Shown here: positions 23,800 to 32,623 of the stretch, in pieces | How positions within the stretch are numbered: the first letter of the stretch is position 1 | Layout of the letters: each line of letters begins with the position of its first letter | Source: Shimia marina | GTDB lineage: Bacteria > Pseudomonadota > Alphaproteobacteria > Rhodobacterales > Rhodobacteraceae | Assembly (NCBI RefSeq): GCF_001458175.1 | Contig: NZ_CYPW01000008.1 | Location: 1 to 64,000, forward strand | Length of the DNA stretch: 64,000 nt | Direction: 5' to 3' | Notes under the pieces: model-generated | What the model was told of the DNA's origin: nothing | The model's input: only the letters and a program-made list of their open reading frames with translations | The model's database searches: none | Translations under genes and position numbers: made by a program

Positions 23800-25261
23800 G
23801 GGAGTGGACAAAACATGGGGGTCATGCGGCGCGTTTTCTGTTTGCGACGGTCAGCCGACCATCGAGAACTGCGGCCCTTGTGACGGCTACTCGGTGAGCC
23901 CCTTTGGGCGACCACCGCATCCTTCTGCGCTTTCCCATGCGGGCATTGGCAATGTCATCGACTGATCCTTCGGCACGAGATGACGAGATGGGCAGCCCGT
24001 TACGGTACCGTCGGCCATAGTCGACAAGGGATTCCATGTTGTTCGCGAGATAGGTGTACAGTGTCCCGCATCGGGCCTGCACACGAGCGGCAGCGGTGCG
24101 GACAGCCAAAGGTTCTTCCGCAAGGCGGGTGCAATCGTGCATGAGCCCTTTCAGATAAGTTTCCGCGACCCGTGCTCTGCCATGCCACAGCCACCAGCGA
24201 AGGCTTTTCGCGGGGCGCTGGAACAGCACCGGAATTCCAGTGAATCCCGGTATCTGGACCAGACCCTGAACGGCGGCCTCGACATGTCGAATACGCATCG
24301 AGATGTGCCACCAGTCGAGGATATGCTTCACCTGGCCGTCGCCACCCATGGCATTCCGTATGAGGTTCGGGAGAGCAAGCTCGCCATCAGAGATTACCGT
24401 CAACAGACGGCCCGGCTTCCATCCAAAGTCTGACAGCTCTTCTCGCATCCGGCTGCCTGGCGATGCCGTCGCATTGGCGACCAAGCCAAATCGTCGGCAC
24501 ATATTGCGACTTTCAATCTTACCGACCACAAGATCCAGGTGTCGCTGCTGATACTCCGGTCGACAGCGGATATGCGCACCGTCCAGAAAAACCGTCAAAC
24601 CCCCTTTGGGAAGTGCTTCAGCGGGATCGCCTGATGCCCTTCGACTTTTCTCGAGCCCCGCGGCTACTCTTCCCAACCGGTCACGCACCGTGGTGTGATG
24701 GGGCGGATGGCAGGGGAGGAAGCTTTTCATCAGCCGCGCGGCTTCGCGAAAGGAATGCCGGGACCCGAGTTCCGCATGGAGCCGCTGCAGCTCCGGGGTA
24801 GCCCGGTCAGGAAAGAAATAGGCCAGCGGAGAAATAGGTCCGCCTGGCATCGCCGCTGACCTGGCATCACACGAACAGCGGCGCAAGCGCGCGGCTTTGA
24901 CCCGAACCCGCCCAAAGAGCGTGTCGAGATCGCGCGTGCGATAGTCATGAATGGCACGAACCGAGGCGCAATCCGGGCATACGCGGCTTTCTCGGATGAT
25001 TTCCTCAACCTGATCGCAAAGAATTGCCCGCTGAATCTGTTCGACAACCCTCTTCCCATCCTCGAGGCGCAACCCGATCCCGTCTGGACAGGTCACCCGG
25101 TAGGGTCGTGAAATGCCGTCAAGCTGATGAGTGCGCTTCTCCCCGTTGTCGAAGGTAGTTTCGATTGAAATCCGTACGTCCATGGCAGCCCCACACGCAA
25201 AGAACTCACCTTAGCACGGGCCGCAACGACGAAGATGACCCCCATGTTTTGTCCACTCCCA
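23800..25261 (-). mobile_element. Insertion sequence, ISKra4-like, 1462 bp
   Basis: Perfect 26-bp inverted repeats bound the element (23800-23825 and 25236-25261, beginning GGGAGTGGACAAAACATGGG). It encodes one transposase. No target duplication is evident: the flanks read TCGAACA on the left and AACCTGT on the right. It separates block 1 from the more AT-rich block 2 and may have taken part in joining them. Confidence 0.85.
23822..25183 (-). CDS. Transposase, ISKra4-like
   Basis: A 453-residue protein with an N-terminal zinc-binding type region (CPDCASV and the RRCSCDA stretch) and a catalytic core with VFLDGAHIR, LDWWHISMR and the C-terminal RMRWSPKGAHRVAVTRAAVL, which I associate with ISKra4-family enzymes. 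Family assignment is from memory of the motif style; transposase identity itself is secure given the 26-bp inverted repeats around it. The frame is intact, so the element may be active. Confidence 0.8.
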   Translation of the reverse strand: MDVRISIETTFDNGEKRTHQLDGISRPYRVTCPDGIGLRLEDGKRVVEQIQRAILCDQVEEIIRESRVCPDCASVRAIHDYRTRDLDTLFGRVRVKAARLRRCSCDARSAAMPGGPISPLAYFFPDRATPELQRLHAELGSRHSFREAARLMKSFLPCHPPHHTTVRDRLGRVAAGLEKSRRASGDPAEALPKGGLTVFLDGAHIRCRPEYQQRHLDLVVGKIESRNMCRRFGLVANATASPGSRMREELSDFGWKPGRLLTVISDGELALPNLIRNAMGGDGQVKHILDWWHISMRIRHVEAAVQGLVQIPGFTGIPVLFQRPAKSLRWWLWHGRARVAETYLKGLMHDCTRLAEEPLAVRTAAARVQARCGTLYTYLANNMESLVDYGRRYRNGLPISSSRAEGSVDDIANARMGKRRRMRWSPKGAHRVAVTRAAVLDGRLTVANRKRAA

Positions 25262-25512
25262 ACCTGTCCTTCAATCGCTTCATCAAGAAGCCGAGAAATG
25301 CTCCTCTGTTCGTTGACAGCATCGCCTCCGGACCAGTGCTTGGTGAACTGGTATTTAGGGGCGGCTGGTTGGTAGACCTATCCACAGTCTTGCTCCCTCT
25401 GTTTAAATCCGTCCAACGTCTCTTGCAGTGCTAACGTCAAAAATCGGCTTGATAAGTGTACACTAACGCAGAAACTAAGTTTTACTGGACCCATCAAATA
25501 CCTCAGCTGTCT
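25262..25512. other. Non-coding flank right of the IS
   Basis: The stretch between the IS end and the diheme cytochrome stop contains no convincing gene; a short frame crossing the IS border is not supported. A GTGTACAC palindrome occurs near 25458. Possibly remnant sequence displaced by the insertion. Confidence 0.4.
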
Positions 25513-26412
25513 TCACTGTCTTGGTTGATCCATTAAGTACTCGGCCATGGCTGCAAGATCTGCGGCACTGAGAAACTGGGTTCCATGTAAAACGACTTCT
25601 CCCATGGCGTTGCCAAAGGCATCTCCGGATGGAGTCAGACCGGTCTTCAATGCATAAGCCAAATTGTCCGCATCCCATCCTTGTTCTTTAAGCGAAGATG
25701 TATCGATCGCAGGCGCTTTACCTCCACCTGGGATCAAGTCTGAACCCGCGAACTTCTCAGTTTCTTCTTTACGCCCTCCAGCCAAGTTGCGAGGTGTGTG
25801 GCAAGCACTGCAGTGAGTCGCTCCTTCGACCAACCATTTGCCACGATTCCAACTATCGCCTTTGCCCTCCACAGGTTCCGTATCGGGGTCGTGCATAAAT
25901 GCTGCGCGCCACAACTTTAGACCAGCACGCTGATTGAACGGGAACATCATACTTGGCGCGACAGAAGGTTCCGCCACCGGTGGCACAGTTTGGAATGCCG
26001 CCCAGAGATCCGCGATGTCCTGATCTGAGAAGTCCGCATAGAACGGATAGGTGAAAGCGGGATAATAGGGCTCTCCCTCCGGGGATATACCCTGCCTTAC
26101 CGCGACTGCGAACTGGTCGATTGTCCAATCCCCGATCCCGTGAACAGGATCTGTCGTTAGATTTGGCGAATACAATGTGCCAAATGGCGTCTCCAGAGCT
26201 ATACCACCTGCCAGAGGAGCGCCGCCCTCTGGGTTGGTATGGCAAGCGATGCAGCCGGATGCTCTCGCAAGATAGGCTCCATTCTGAACATTGCCGTCCA
26301 GAGTCGCCAGTGAAGGCGACGGAGTTCGGGAAATCGGCCAAGCAGCGAGCCCAAGAAAGCCGATCACCGCAAGGGCGGCAAACAAGCCAAGGCCAATAGA
26401 TAAGCGCTTCAT
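25513..26412 (-). CDS. Diheme cytochrome c (second copy)
   Basis: A 299-residue paralog of the protein at 11074-11991, with an N-terminal anchor and haem sites CIACH (54-58) and CSACH (201-205). The ATG at 26412 comes one base after the stop of the Met-rich cytochrome gene, the same close pairing as in block 1. A longer frame to 26502 is a shadow of that gene. Codon use is more AT-rich than in the block 1 copy, so the two pairs diverged in different backgrounds before coming together. Confidence 0.87.
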   Translation of the reverse strand: MKRLSIGLGLFAALAVIGFLGLAAWPISRTPSPSLATLDGNVQNGAYLARASGCIACHTNPEGGAPLAGGIALETPFGTLYSPNLTTDPVHGIGDWTIDQFAVAVRQGISPEGEPYYPAFTYPFYADFSDQDIADLWAAFQTVPPVAEPSVAPSMMFPFNQRAGLKLWRAAFMHDPDTEPVEGKGDSWNRGKWLVEGATHCSACHTPRNLAGGRKEETEKFAGSDLIPGGGKAPAIDTSSLKEQGWDADNLAYALKTGLTPSGDAFGNAMGEVVLHGTQFLSAADLAAMAEYLMDQPRQ

Positions 26413-26413
26413 G

Positions 26414-26983
26414 TTAGTTGGACTCGGCGCGGAATTTTGTATGACACGCCGAACATGCTTGGCCGACTTTTGCAAAGACCGCGTCGGCTGGCATCTGCGC
26501 AAGCATCTCGATGTCTATCATGCTGCCCGCGCCCATCATGCTGCCGGTGCCCATCATGCCGCCGGTCCCCATCATATTAGTGCTAGCTCCGTCCGCAGAA
26601 CCTGATGCCGCCAGGCCATTTTCGGCAGCTTGGCCGAGACCTTTGCCAAGGCTCTCCAGTTGCATGGCAAGAACTTCAAACTGCTCCCAGTCGGTCCACA
26701 CATCGTCTTTCGCCTCGGAGGGCATGCCACCGCTCCCTTCGGGAAAAAGCTTTGTCATTGCTTCTCCGGCATGTTCCTCGATCGTGCGTGCATATTCTCG
26801 GATAGCTTCGGCATTGTATTCGACGTTACCGCGCATCATGGGTGTAATCGCCTTTGTCGCCTTGCTCATAGCCACCATGCCGTCCATGCGTTCCTTTACG
26901 ATCCCTGTGGCACCGCCATGCGCCCATACGAGACTTGCGGCGGAAATCGCGGCTAGTGAGAGTAAAAGGGTGGTCTTTTTCAT
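26414..26983 (-). CDS. Cytochrome c'/c556-like protein with Met-rich insert (second copy)
   Basis: A 189-residue secreted protein with signal peptide (about 1-21), four-helix c556-like body and CSACH (177-181) near the C-terminus. The insert before the last helix has repeated MMGTG units and is shorter than in the copy at 11994-12587. The start at 26983 gives the same MKKTT N-terminus as that copy. Insert length varies between copies while the fold is conserved, as expected of a flexible copper-binding loop. Confidence 0.84.
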   Translation of the reverse strand: MKKTTLLLSLAAISAASLVWAHGGATGIVKERMDGMVAMSKATKAITPMMRGNVEYNAEAIREYARTIEEHAGEAMTKLFPEGSGGMPSEAKDDVWTDWEQFEVLAMQLESLGKGLGQAAENGLAASGSADGASTNMMGTGGMMGTGSMMGAGSMIDIEMLAQMPADAVFAKVGQACSACHTKFRAESN

Positions 26984-27098
26984 TTGTATATCTCCATGGG
27001 GATTGTTTGATGAGGGTGAGATGCAGCAACTTCGCGATGACGGAATCAAATCGACGTTCCGTTTACGCCACTGAGAAGTTTTTGTGCCTCGGTCACGG

Positions 27099-27560
27099 TC
27101 AGCATTGACCTCGCGGTAATACATGTGCCGTGACCTCCAGCGTTCCGTGCCTGAAGTTCAAGAAAACAGTTGGATGGTCGCCTGGGCTGAGATCTTGTTT
27201 GAGATCAGTCAATCGCGCGCCGATGTGGGAACTCGAGACATCAAGTATTTCTCCTTCATCCACGCCAAATCCATTCTGCGTGATCGTCGAACCCACGAGA
27301 TCTTTGAAGTATAACTCACCACCCAAAGACACATCGGATGCGACACCATCTAGGAACACCATCTCGGCGGAAATGTTCTCGAACACCATCTCAATCTCAG
27401 CGTCGCCATCTTGAAGACCGCTGGCAACGCACAGTTTGCTCACGTAGATGCCGTGAAGACCTTCCAAGGACTGTTCGACGCCATCCGCGTGTGCAGGCAG
27501 AACAGCCACCGTCGACCAAATTAGTCCCATCACCAAAGCTAGCCGAGCAAAGCGCATCAT
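27099..27560 (-). CDS. Secreted protein resembling PCuAC copper chaperones
   Basis: A 153-residue secreted protein (signal about 1-25). The order of strands (IEMVFENISAEMVFLDGV, LSPGDHPTVFLNF, TLEVTAHVLP) resembles PCuAC/DUF461 chaperones that deliver Cu(I) to cytochrome oxidase, but the usual His-Met copper ligands are not visible, so it may have another role or be a distant relative. Its start overlaps the stop of the ABC-type membrane gene (ATGA). Unknown function with a weak family hint. Confidence 0.5.
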   Translation of the reverse strand: MMRFARLALVMGLIWSTVAVLPAHADGVEQSLEGLHGIYVSKLCVASGLQDGDAEIEMVFENISAEMVFLDGVASDVSLGGELYFKDLVGSTITQNGFGVDEGEILDVSSSHIGARLTDLKQDLSPGDHPTVFLNFRHGTLEVTAHVLPRGQC

Positions 27561-28819
27561 GAAGCTCCTTCGATTTCAGAGAATTGTGGACGATTACTCC
27601 ACTGCTTCACGCTCGGCCCATGGGTTAGACTTCCACATTTCATCAAGAAATTTTCATACTCTCTTGATCGAAGTCTGACATCGGACGAATTCTGGTAGTA
27701 GAGAATGAGTTCCCGGAAAGGACTGGAAAAATCTTTGAAGGCTGCAATTATTGCCACCAAGGCCCCTAGTGATAATCGGCCTTCAATGACAAGCCAACCT
27801 CCAATTGAGTAGAGTAGAAAGGGCGTCAATGACATTAGAAAATTGCTGATTGCTTTCTGCAAATACTTTGCGCGCTGCAAGTCGAGTCTTGTGTTTCTTA
27901 GCCGGTGAGCTGCTGAAAGTGTTCTGCGAGTTATGTTTCGGCCGGACACATCGCCGGTTTGCTCACCAAGAATGTCTCCAAATGCGCGAACAGCACGAAT
28001 CCGGAGTCTCATCCGTTTGTTTACCCACCTTTGCAAAATGGGTATGATGAACAGCTGAACAGGGACGAGTGCCATCGCCGCTGCACCCAATATCGGATCT
28101 TGAATGAACATAAACAACAAGACCGTGATCAATGTACCGCCTTGGAAAACAGGTGTTGCCAGAACCTCTCCCGCAAACCCTCCGATGGGCTCTATTTCGC
28201 TCGTCGATAGTGGGATGACTTCGGTTCTGCGCTGTCCTTCCGGTGCACGGCGCCATGCCCGGTAAAGCACCAGACGAAGCCTCAAAAGTGTTCGCTCTCC
28301 GATCTGCCCCTTTTTGACATTTATGCAATATTTAATTGCTCCACTCGCAATCAGTGTAATAAGATATAGGCCTGACAAGATCCCGAGGTACTCTAGTTGC
28401 GTATACTGACCGCTAAGAATCTCGATGGGAAAATGATTTGATTCGATAGCACCATTGACAATGCGTTTCGGCAATTCGAGGGTCGCATATAGAATTGGCT
28501 GTGCCAACACACCAAGGAAGATCACGGTAACCTGTTCGTGCCAGCGCAATCCTATCAAATTGCGAACAAGCACAAACTCAGCGCGATCTTCATCGGAAAA
28601 CAGACTGTTCCGAGCCGCTTTTTTGATAATCTGAGCTAAAAATACCAGGAAACCAAATAGAGCAACCAGTGGAGCAACGACTAGAATAAAGTGCAGCGCC
28701 ATATGTAGCCAGCGAGGCGGGTTTTCACTGATGTGAAATCCCAATGTGTCTGCAATATGATGCGTCCAGCCGGAAAGACCGGAAAGTGTAAACGCGTCGA
28801 TTTCCAGGGGCGCACTCAT
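27557..28819 (-). CDS. ABC-exporter-type membrane domain without ATPase
   Basis: A 420-residue protein with about six membrane helices in the arrangement of type-1 ABC exporters (long helices carrying GERTLLRLRLVLYRAWRR and an LSLGALVAIIAAFKDFSSPF segment typical of the last helix). It stops where the nucleotide-binding domain would start: no Walker A, Walker B or LSGGQ motif follows, and no ATPase gene lies in the window. The N-terminus has an extra periplasmic-side stretch. It is translationally coupled to the chaperone-like gene downstream. It may pair with an ATPase encoded elsewhere, or work without ATP. Confidence 0.7.
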   Translation of the reverse strand: MSAPLEIDAFTLSGLSGWTHHIADTLGFHISENPPRWLHMALHFILVVAPLVALFGFLVFLAQIIKKAARNSLFSDEDRAEFVLVRNLIGLRWHEQVTVIFLGVLAQPILYATLELPKRIVNGAIESNHFPIEILSGQYTQLEYLGILSGLYLITLIASGAIKYCINVKKGQIGERTLLRLRLVLYRAWRRAPEGQRRTEVIPLSTSEIEPIGGFAGEVLATPVFQGGTLITVLLFMFIQDPILGAAAMALVPVQLFIIPILQRWVNKRMRLRIRAVRAFGDILGEQTGDVSGRNITRRTLSAAHRLRNTRLDLQRAKYLQKAISNFLMSLTPFLLYSIGGWLVIEGRLSLGALVAIIAAFKDFSSPFRELILYYQNSSDVRLRSREYENFLMKCGSLTHGPSVKQWSNRPQFSEIEGAS

Positions 28820-28877
28820 TGTATTTCCTCAAAAAGGCCAGCAGAGTAACGGCCCTGGAGTCTCAACATGACGTTTT

Positions 28878-29162
28878 CTACTTCATAATCTCTGTTACAA
28901 TGTACTGGCCATTGACTTGCTCGACGACAAAATGGATCTGGGAGCCTTTGCGAAGGCCTTTCAGCATCGAAGGCTTGGCAACCGCGTAACCCATTTCCAT
29001 CGCGGGCATGTTGATGTTTTTGAGCGGGCCGTGGTTGATCGTCACCACATTCGACTTGCGGTCCAAGTTCGTGACGGTGCCCATCGACATATCATGGTCG
29101 CCGCCAGCAAATGATGTTGTTGCAGTAACTGCCAAAGCGGCCGCGAGTGAGAGAATTTTCAT
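28878..29162 (-). CDS. cusF: CusF-type periplasmic copper-binding protein
   Basis: A 94-residue secreted protein (signal about 1-19) with the CusF OB-fold motif HGPLKNINMPAMEMGY, in which His and the two Mets bind Cu(I). GGAG lies upstream of the ATG, inside a short frame whose stop overlaps this start. It would pass Cu(I) to an efflux pump such as CusBA (37055-42429) or buffer it. A second CusF is at 36680-37021, and four CusF-like domains end CusB. Confidence 0.88.
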   Translation of the reverse strand: MKILSLAAALAVTATTSFAGGDHDMSMGTVTNLDRKSNVVTINHGPLKNINMPAMEMGYAVAKPSMLKGLRKGSQIHFVVEQVNGQYIVTEIMK

Positions 29163-29359
29163 GTTTTGTATGCTCCTTTGAGAGGCACAAGATCGATTGT
29201 TAGTGTCGAGGCTTTCTTAATTTCAAAACAGGCAATTTTTGGGTTTTGTTGTAAACCGCCGAGGGAACTCACTCTCGCTGCCAAGTCTGACCGAACGGCC
29301 GTTTTGACGATGACAGTAAGGGCGACCTCGTCATTTCTACCTTCAAAGTCCCATGACAT
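29159..29359 (-). CDS. Possible small protein upstream of cusF
   Basis: A 66-residue frame (start MSWDFEGRND) with ordinary composition and no motif I recognise. Its TGA overlaps the cusF ATG (ATGA). The ATG lies 82 bp from the TGTA box at 29441, matching the spacing of that box to dsbB and two LDT genes (81-87 bp). No ribosome site is visible at the ATG, and a longer GTG start at 29425 exists. Could be only leader sequence. Confidence 0.3.
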   Translation of the reverse strand: MSWDFEGRNDEVALTVIVKTAVRSDLAARVSSLGGLQQNPKIACFEIKKASTLTIDLVPLKGAYKT

Positions 29360-29440
29360 ACTCAGTTGTGAACGGTGACTGCCTATTCTTGATAAAGCTA
29401 AAAACCCCAACCAAATCAATACCACTGGGCCGGTTTGAAA

Positions 29441-29456
29441 TGTATCAATTTGTAAG
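29441..29456. promoter_or_regulatory. Putative response-regulator box (TGTATC-N4-TGTAAG)
   Basis: TGTATC then TGTAAG, 10-bp period, in the divergent region between the cusF unit (leftward) and the small secreted protein gene at 29515 (rightward, 59 bp away). It could control both sides, as at 14100. Confidence 0.55.
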
Positions 29457-29514
29457 GTTTACATCGACGAGTACGACCGATAGCAGTTGGTCGGAACACT
29501 GGAGAAAGAGACCT

Positions 29515-29856
29515 ATGCGGCTGGAATGGATGACCAAGATAATTTGCGTCTTGTCGCTCGCTTTTTTTGTTTTGTCGCTCATTCCAACTGTGTCTGTTGC
29601 TGTTGAGAGCCCGCCTCTAACGTTCGAGGAAATTTGCGCGGAAGATAACTCAGGGCATGCTGCGCTGGTTACTGACCAGCAAGGGCGTCATGACACTGCG
29701 TGCTTTGGCTCGATGGCGTACTGTTCGATTATTTCCACAACGCCTCCGACGCCTTGTGCGCCAGGTCTTGTGACAGTTTTTGATGCTCATAAGCTTGAGG
29801 CGCAGAGCGCCGAGAGTCGAACACTCGAAGTGAAGTCGCCCCCTCCGCGTTCCTGA
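29515..29856 (+). CDS. Small secreted protein, unknown
   Basis: A 113-residue protein with a signal peptide (about 6-30), a mature part with four cysteines (EEICAED, TACFGS, AYCSII, TPCAPG) and a Pro-rich tail. GGAGAAAG precedes the ATG; a longer frame from 29353 runs across the control region and is unlikely. It is upstream of the CopA/CopB genes and behind a TGTA box. General layout resembles the small proteins at 12631 and 42507 and DUF2946-type proteins, but I cannot name the family. Confidence 0.6.
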   Translation: MRLEWMTKIICVLSLAFFVLSLIPTVSVAVESPPLTFEEICAEDNSGHAALVTDQQGRHDTACFGSMAYCSIISTTPPTPCAPGLVTVFDAHKLEAQSAESRTLEVKSPPPRS

Positions 29857-30042
29857 CATCCCATCCGATCTGCAGGTGGCTCTGTGCGTGTAGTTAACTG
29901 CGAACAGCGCTTAGTCCGTGCTTCTGCATGCGTTGAGGGCGGTTGCCGGTAGGCTTTTTCGCAACGCCGCAGAAACCGGTCACCCGATCTCAGATGTTGC
30001 TCTTTAACAGATTCCAACAATCTCACTAATGAGGAAAAGAAA

Positions 30043-31857
30043 ATGCCTCTCTTTAGCGCAAAATTCCTTGCACGCTCGGACACTGCTCTGAGTACATCGG
30101 AGCATTTGTCGGGTAGCCTTTCCCGGCGACAATTCGGTTTGGCTGCCGCGGCGGCTCTTGCAATGCCATCTGCTTTGCAGGCTCATCAAAACCCTACGAT
30201 TACATCCAAAGGAACGTATGACATTACAGTCGATCGGGTGCGGATCGATACGGGAGACTTCCGTAAGACGGGTGTCGGTTACAACAATAGCCAGTTCCCA
30301 ACCGTCCTCCGTTTTAAGGAGGGTGAAGAAGTCACGATCAACGTCAAAAACAATCTAAACGAAACCACCTCCATTCACTGGCATGGGCTAATCCTGCCGT
30401 TTAGACAAGACGGCGTACCTGGGATCAGCTTCAACGGAATCCCCCCGGGAGAGACCTTCACTTATCGGTTTCCGATCACCCAGGCTGGCACCTATTGGTT
30501 TCACAGCCATTCCGGGTTCCAAGAACCCGACGGTGCTTACGGGGCCATTGTGATCGAGCCTCGCGGAGGCGAACGGGTGCGGGCAGATCGCGATTATGTC
30601 GTTCAGTTGGCAGATAATCACCCACACTCCGGCAAAAAAATCATGCGCAATCTCAAGCGGATGCCTGACTACTACAATCGGTCGCAGCGCACGCTCCAGA
30701 CGCTCATAAAAGACTCGCGCGCTGACAGTCTGCAAGCAGCCCTGCAGGAACGCGGGATGTGGGGCAGAATGCGCATGATGCCGACCGATATCGAGGACGT
30801 TCAAGGGTTCACTGCGTCAATCAATGCCCAGAGCACATCGCAGAACTGGACCGGCCTGTTCCGAGCGGGTGAGAAAGTTCGGCTGCGTTTCATCAACGCG
30901 TCCGCGATGACCTATTTCGACATGCGGATTCCGGGGCTCAAAATGACCGTGATTCAAGCGGACGGGAATGATGTTAAGCCGGTCAAGGTAGACGAACTCC
31001 GTATTGCTGTAGCCGAAACCTACGATGTCATTGTTCAGCCGCGTGAGAACAAAGCTTACAGCATCATCGCGGAATCGGTGGGACGTACCGGCATGGTGCG
31101 GGGAACTCTGGCACCAAGAGAAGGTATGGCAGGCGCTGTGCCGGCGATGCGGCCGAAACCACTTCTCACTATGGCCGACATGGGCGGAATGATGGGTGGA
31201 ATGGGCATGGAGGGTCATGTGATGCAGAACATGGCTGGCATGGATCATTCCAACATGGCCGGTATGGACCACTCCAACATGGCCGGTATGGATCATTCCA
31301 ATATGGCCGGTATGGACCACTCCAATATGGCTGGCATGGATCATTCCAATATGGGTGGCATGACGGAGCCCAGCAGCGTCGACTCCTCCTATGCCAATGG
31401 CAGCGGTTTGATACCGAGGGCCTACAATGGTGGGAAATTCCTGTCCTATGCCGACCTCACGGCTGCGCGGCCCAAATACAAGTACAGGAAGCCGTCGCGC
31501 ACCATCGAATTGCGGCTTACGGGGAACATGGAGCGCTACATCTGGTCGATTAACGATGTGAAATTCAATGATGCAGAGCCGATCGTCCTGAACTACGGGG
31601 AACGCGTGCGTATTCGTTTCATCAACGAAACGATGATGGCGCACCCGATGCACCTGCACGGCCTGTGGTCGCTCGTGGATGTGGGCAAAGGATCTCGTAA
31701 CCCCATCAAACATACCGTAAACGTGAACCCCGCCATGACGGTGGACATAGATGTCGAGGTCGACGAACCCGGTCAGTGGGCGTTCCACTGCCATCTTTCG
31801 TATCACGCCGATGCTGGCATGTTCCGGAAGGTTGTTGTCAATGGCGGCCCAGCCTGA
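30043..31857 (+). CDS. copA: Copper resistance multicopper oxidase CopA (PcoA family)
   Basis: A 604-residue periplasmic oxidase with a Tat signal ([14 protein letters not shown]) and all copper sites: [28 protein letters not shown] and [12 protein letters not shown]. Between about residues 375 and 445 lies a Met-rich region: [11 protein letters not shown] followed by five copies of an 8-residue unit NMAGMDHS and a sixth partial one, which should bind many Cu(I) ions. It differs from the three smaller MCOs and pairs with copB downstream, as in pcoAB/copAB operons. GAGGAAAAG precedes the start. The name clashes with the ATPase also called copA. Confidence 0.95.
   Translation: MPLFSAKFLARSDTALSTSEHLSGSLSRRQFGLAAAAALAMPSALQAHQNPTITSKGTYDITVDRVRIDTGDFRKTGVGYNNSQFPTVLRFKEGEEVTINVKNNLNETTSIHWHGLILPFRQDGVPGISFNGIPPGETFTYRFPITQAGTYWFHSHSGFQEPDGAYGAIVIEPRGGERVRADRDYVVQLADNHPHSGKKIMRNLKRMPDYYNRSQRTLQTLIKDSRADSLQAALQERGMWGRMRMMPTDIEDVQGFTASINAQSTSQNWTGLFRAGEKVRLRFINASAMTYFDMRIPGLKMTVIQADGNDVKPVKVDELRIAVAETYDVIVQPRENKAYSIIAESVGRTGMVRGTLAPREGMAGAVPAMRPKPLLTMADMGGMMGGMGMEGHVMQNMAGMDHSNMAGMDHSNMAGMDHSNMAGMDHSNMAGMDHSNMGGMTEPSSVDSSYANGSGLIPRAYNGGKFLSYADLTAARPKYKYRKPSRTIELRLTGNMERYIWSINDVKFNDAEPIVLNYGERVRIRFINETMMAHPMHLHGLWSLVDVGKGSRNPIKHTVNVNPAMTVDIDVEVDEPGQWAFHCHLSYHADAGMFRKVVVNGGPA
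31228..31347 (+). repeat. Five tandem 24-bp repeats in the CopA Met-rich region
   Basis: Five in-frame 24-bp units (AAC/AAT ATG GC- GG- ATG GA- CA- TCC), differing only at third codon positions, followed by a partial unit. In-frame unit length means that slippage would change the number of Met-His copper sites without breaking the gene. Confidence 0.95.
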
Positions 31858-31884
31858 TCTTCGCGGCCGAAAAGGAATATAGTA

Positions 31885-32589
31885 ATGCAGAGTTTGAAGA
31901 TAGCTGGCGTTGCCAGCTTGTTAATCTCCACTTTCTCCGCCGCTCATGCGGAACCTCTCATCTATGGTTTCCAAGCTGAACAGTTTGAATACCGTAGTGG
32001 TGACAACGATGAAGGCGTTTTCGTTTGGGACTTCGATTTCGTCATTGGAACTGACGAGTTGAAGTTCGTTTGGCGGAGCGAAGCTGAAATCCTGGAAGGG
32101 TCTGGTGACTTCGAAGGCTTGGAAAACCAGTTGCGGTTACAGTTCCCGATTTCAACGTTCTTTGATGGCGTCGTTGGTGTACAGGCAAGTACACCCGATG
32201 GATTACCGGATCGGTATAATGCGGTGCTTGGCCTTAAAGGTCTTGCTCCTGGTTTCCTAGAGGTTGATGCTGACTTCTACTTGTCCGATCATTCTTTCTT
32301 TCGCTTTGAAGCGGAGTATGAGGGTCTAATTACCAATCGGCTCATCTTGACACCCAGCATCGAAGTGACGGTCCCTCTTGAGGATGATCTTGCTTATGAT
32401 CAAGCGTCAGGTGGTGCAACAATTGAAGCCGGGTTGAGGCTTAGTTATGATCTGGTTGATCGTTCTTTCTCGCCTTACATAGGGATAAACTACGAAAAAT
32501 CCTTTGGTGGGACGGCTGATCTTATTCGTGCAAGCGGAGAGGAAAACGGGGTTACCTCTATTGTTTTTGGGACGCGTCTGATGTTTTGA
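31885..32589 (+). CDS. copB: Copper resistance outer-membrane protein CopB
   Basis: A 234-residue secreted protein (signal about 1-22) made of alternating beta strands ending in a C-terminal Phe (GTRLMF), the outer-membrane barrel pattern of CopB/PcoB. It begins with the family-like EPLIYGFQAEQFEYRSGD. The Met-rich N-terminal region that many CopB proteins have is absent, making it a short form. It follows copA by 27 bp and is followed by a hairpin terminator, so copAB is a two-gene unit, possibly with the small gene at 29515. Confidence 0.88.
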   Translation: MQSLKIAGVASLLISTFSAAHAEPLIYGFQAEQFEYRSGDNDEGVFVWDFDFVIGTDELKFVWRSEAEILEGSGDFEGLENQLRLQFPISTFFDGVVGVQASTPDGLPDRYNAVLGLKGLAPGFLEVDADFYLSDHSFFRFEAEYEGLITNRLILTPSIEVTVPLEDDLAYDQASGGATIEAGLRLSYDLVDRSFSPYIGINYEKSFGGTADLIRASGEENGVTSIVFGTRLMF

Positions 32590-32595
32590 CACGGG

Positions 32596-32623
32596 ACCGC
32601 CCCTTCTGAACGGAAGGGGCGGT
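32596..32623 (+). terminator. Rho-independent-type terminator after copB
   Basis: ACCGCCCCTTC and GAAGGGGCGGT form a perfect 11-bp stem with a 6-base loop, 6 bases after the copB stop. The following bases TCAATCTG are only moderately T-rich. Confidence 0.8.

Noticed and set aside
23790-25271. Target site duplication of the ISKra4-like element
   Set aside because: The bases next to the two inverted repeats do not match beyond chance.
30817-31806. His-rich leftward frame of 329 codons, looking like a metal-binding protein
   Set aside because: It is the antisense of the Met-rich CopA region; the His repeats are the complement of the Met codons (ATG to CAT).
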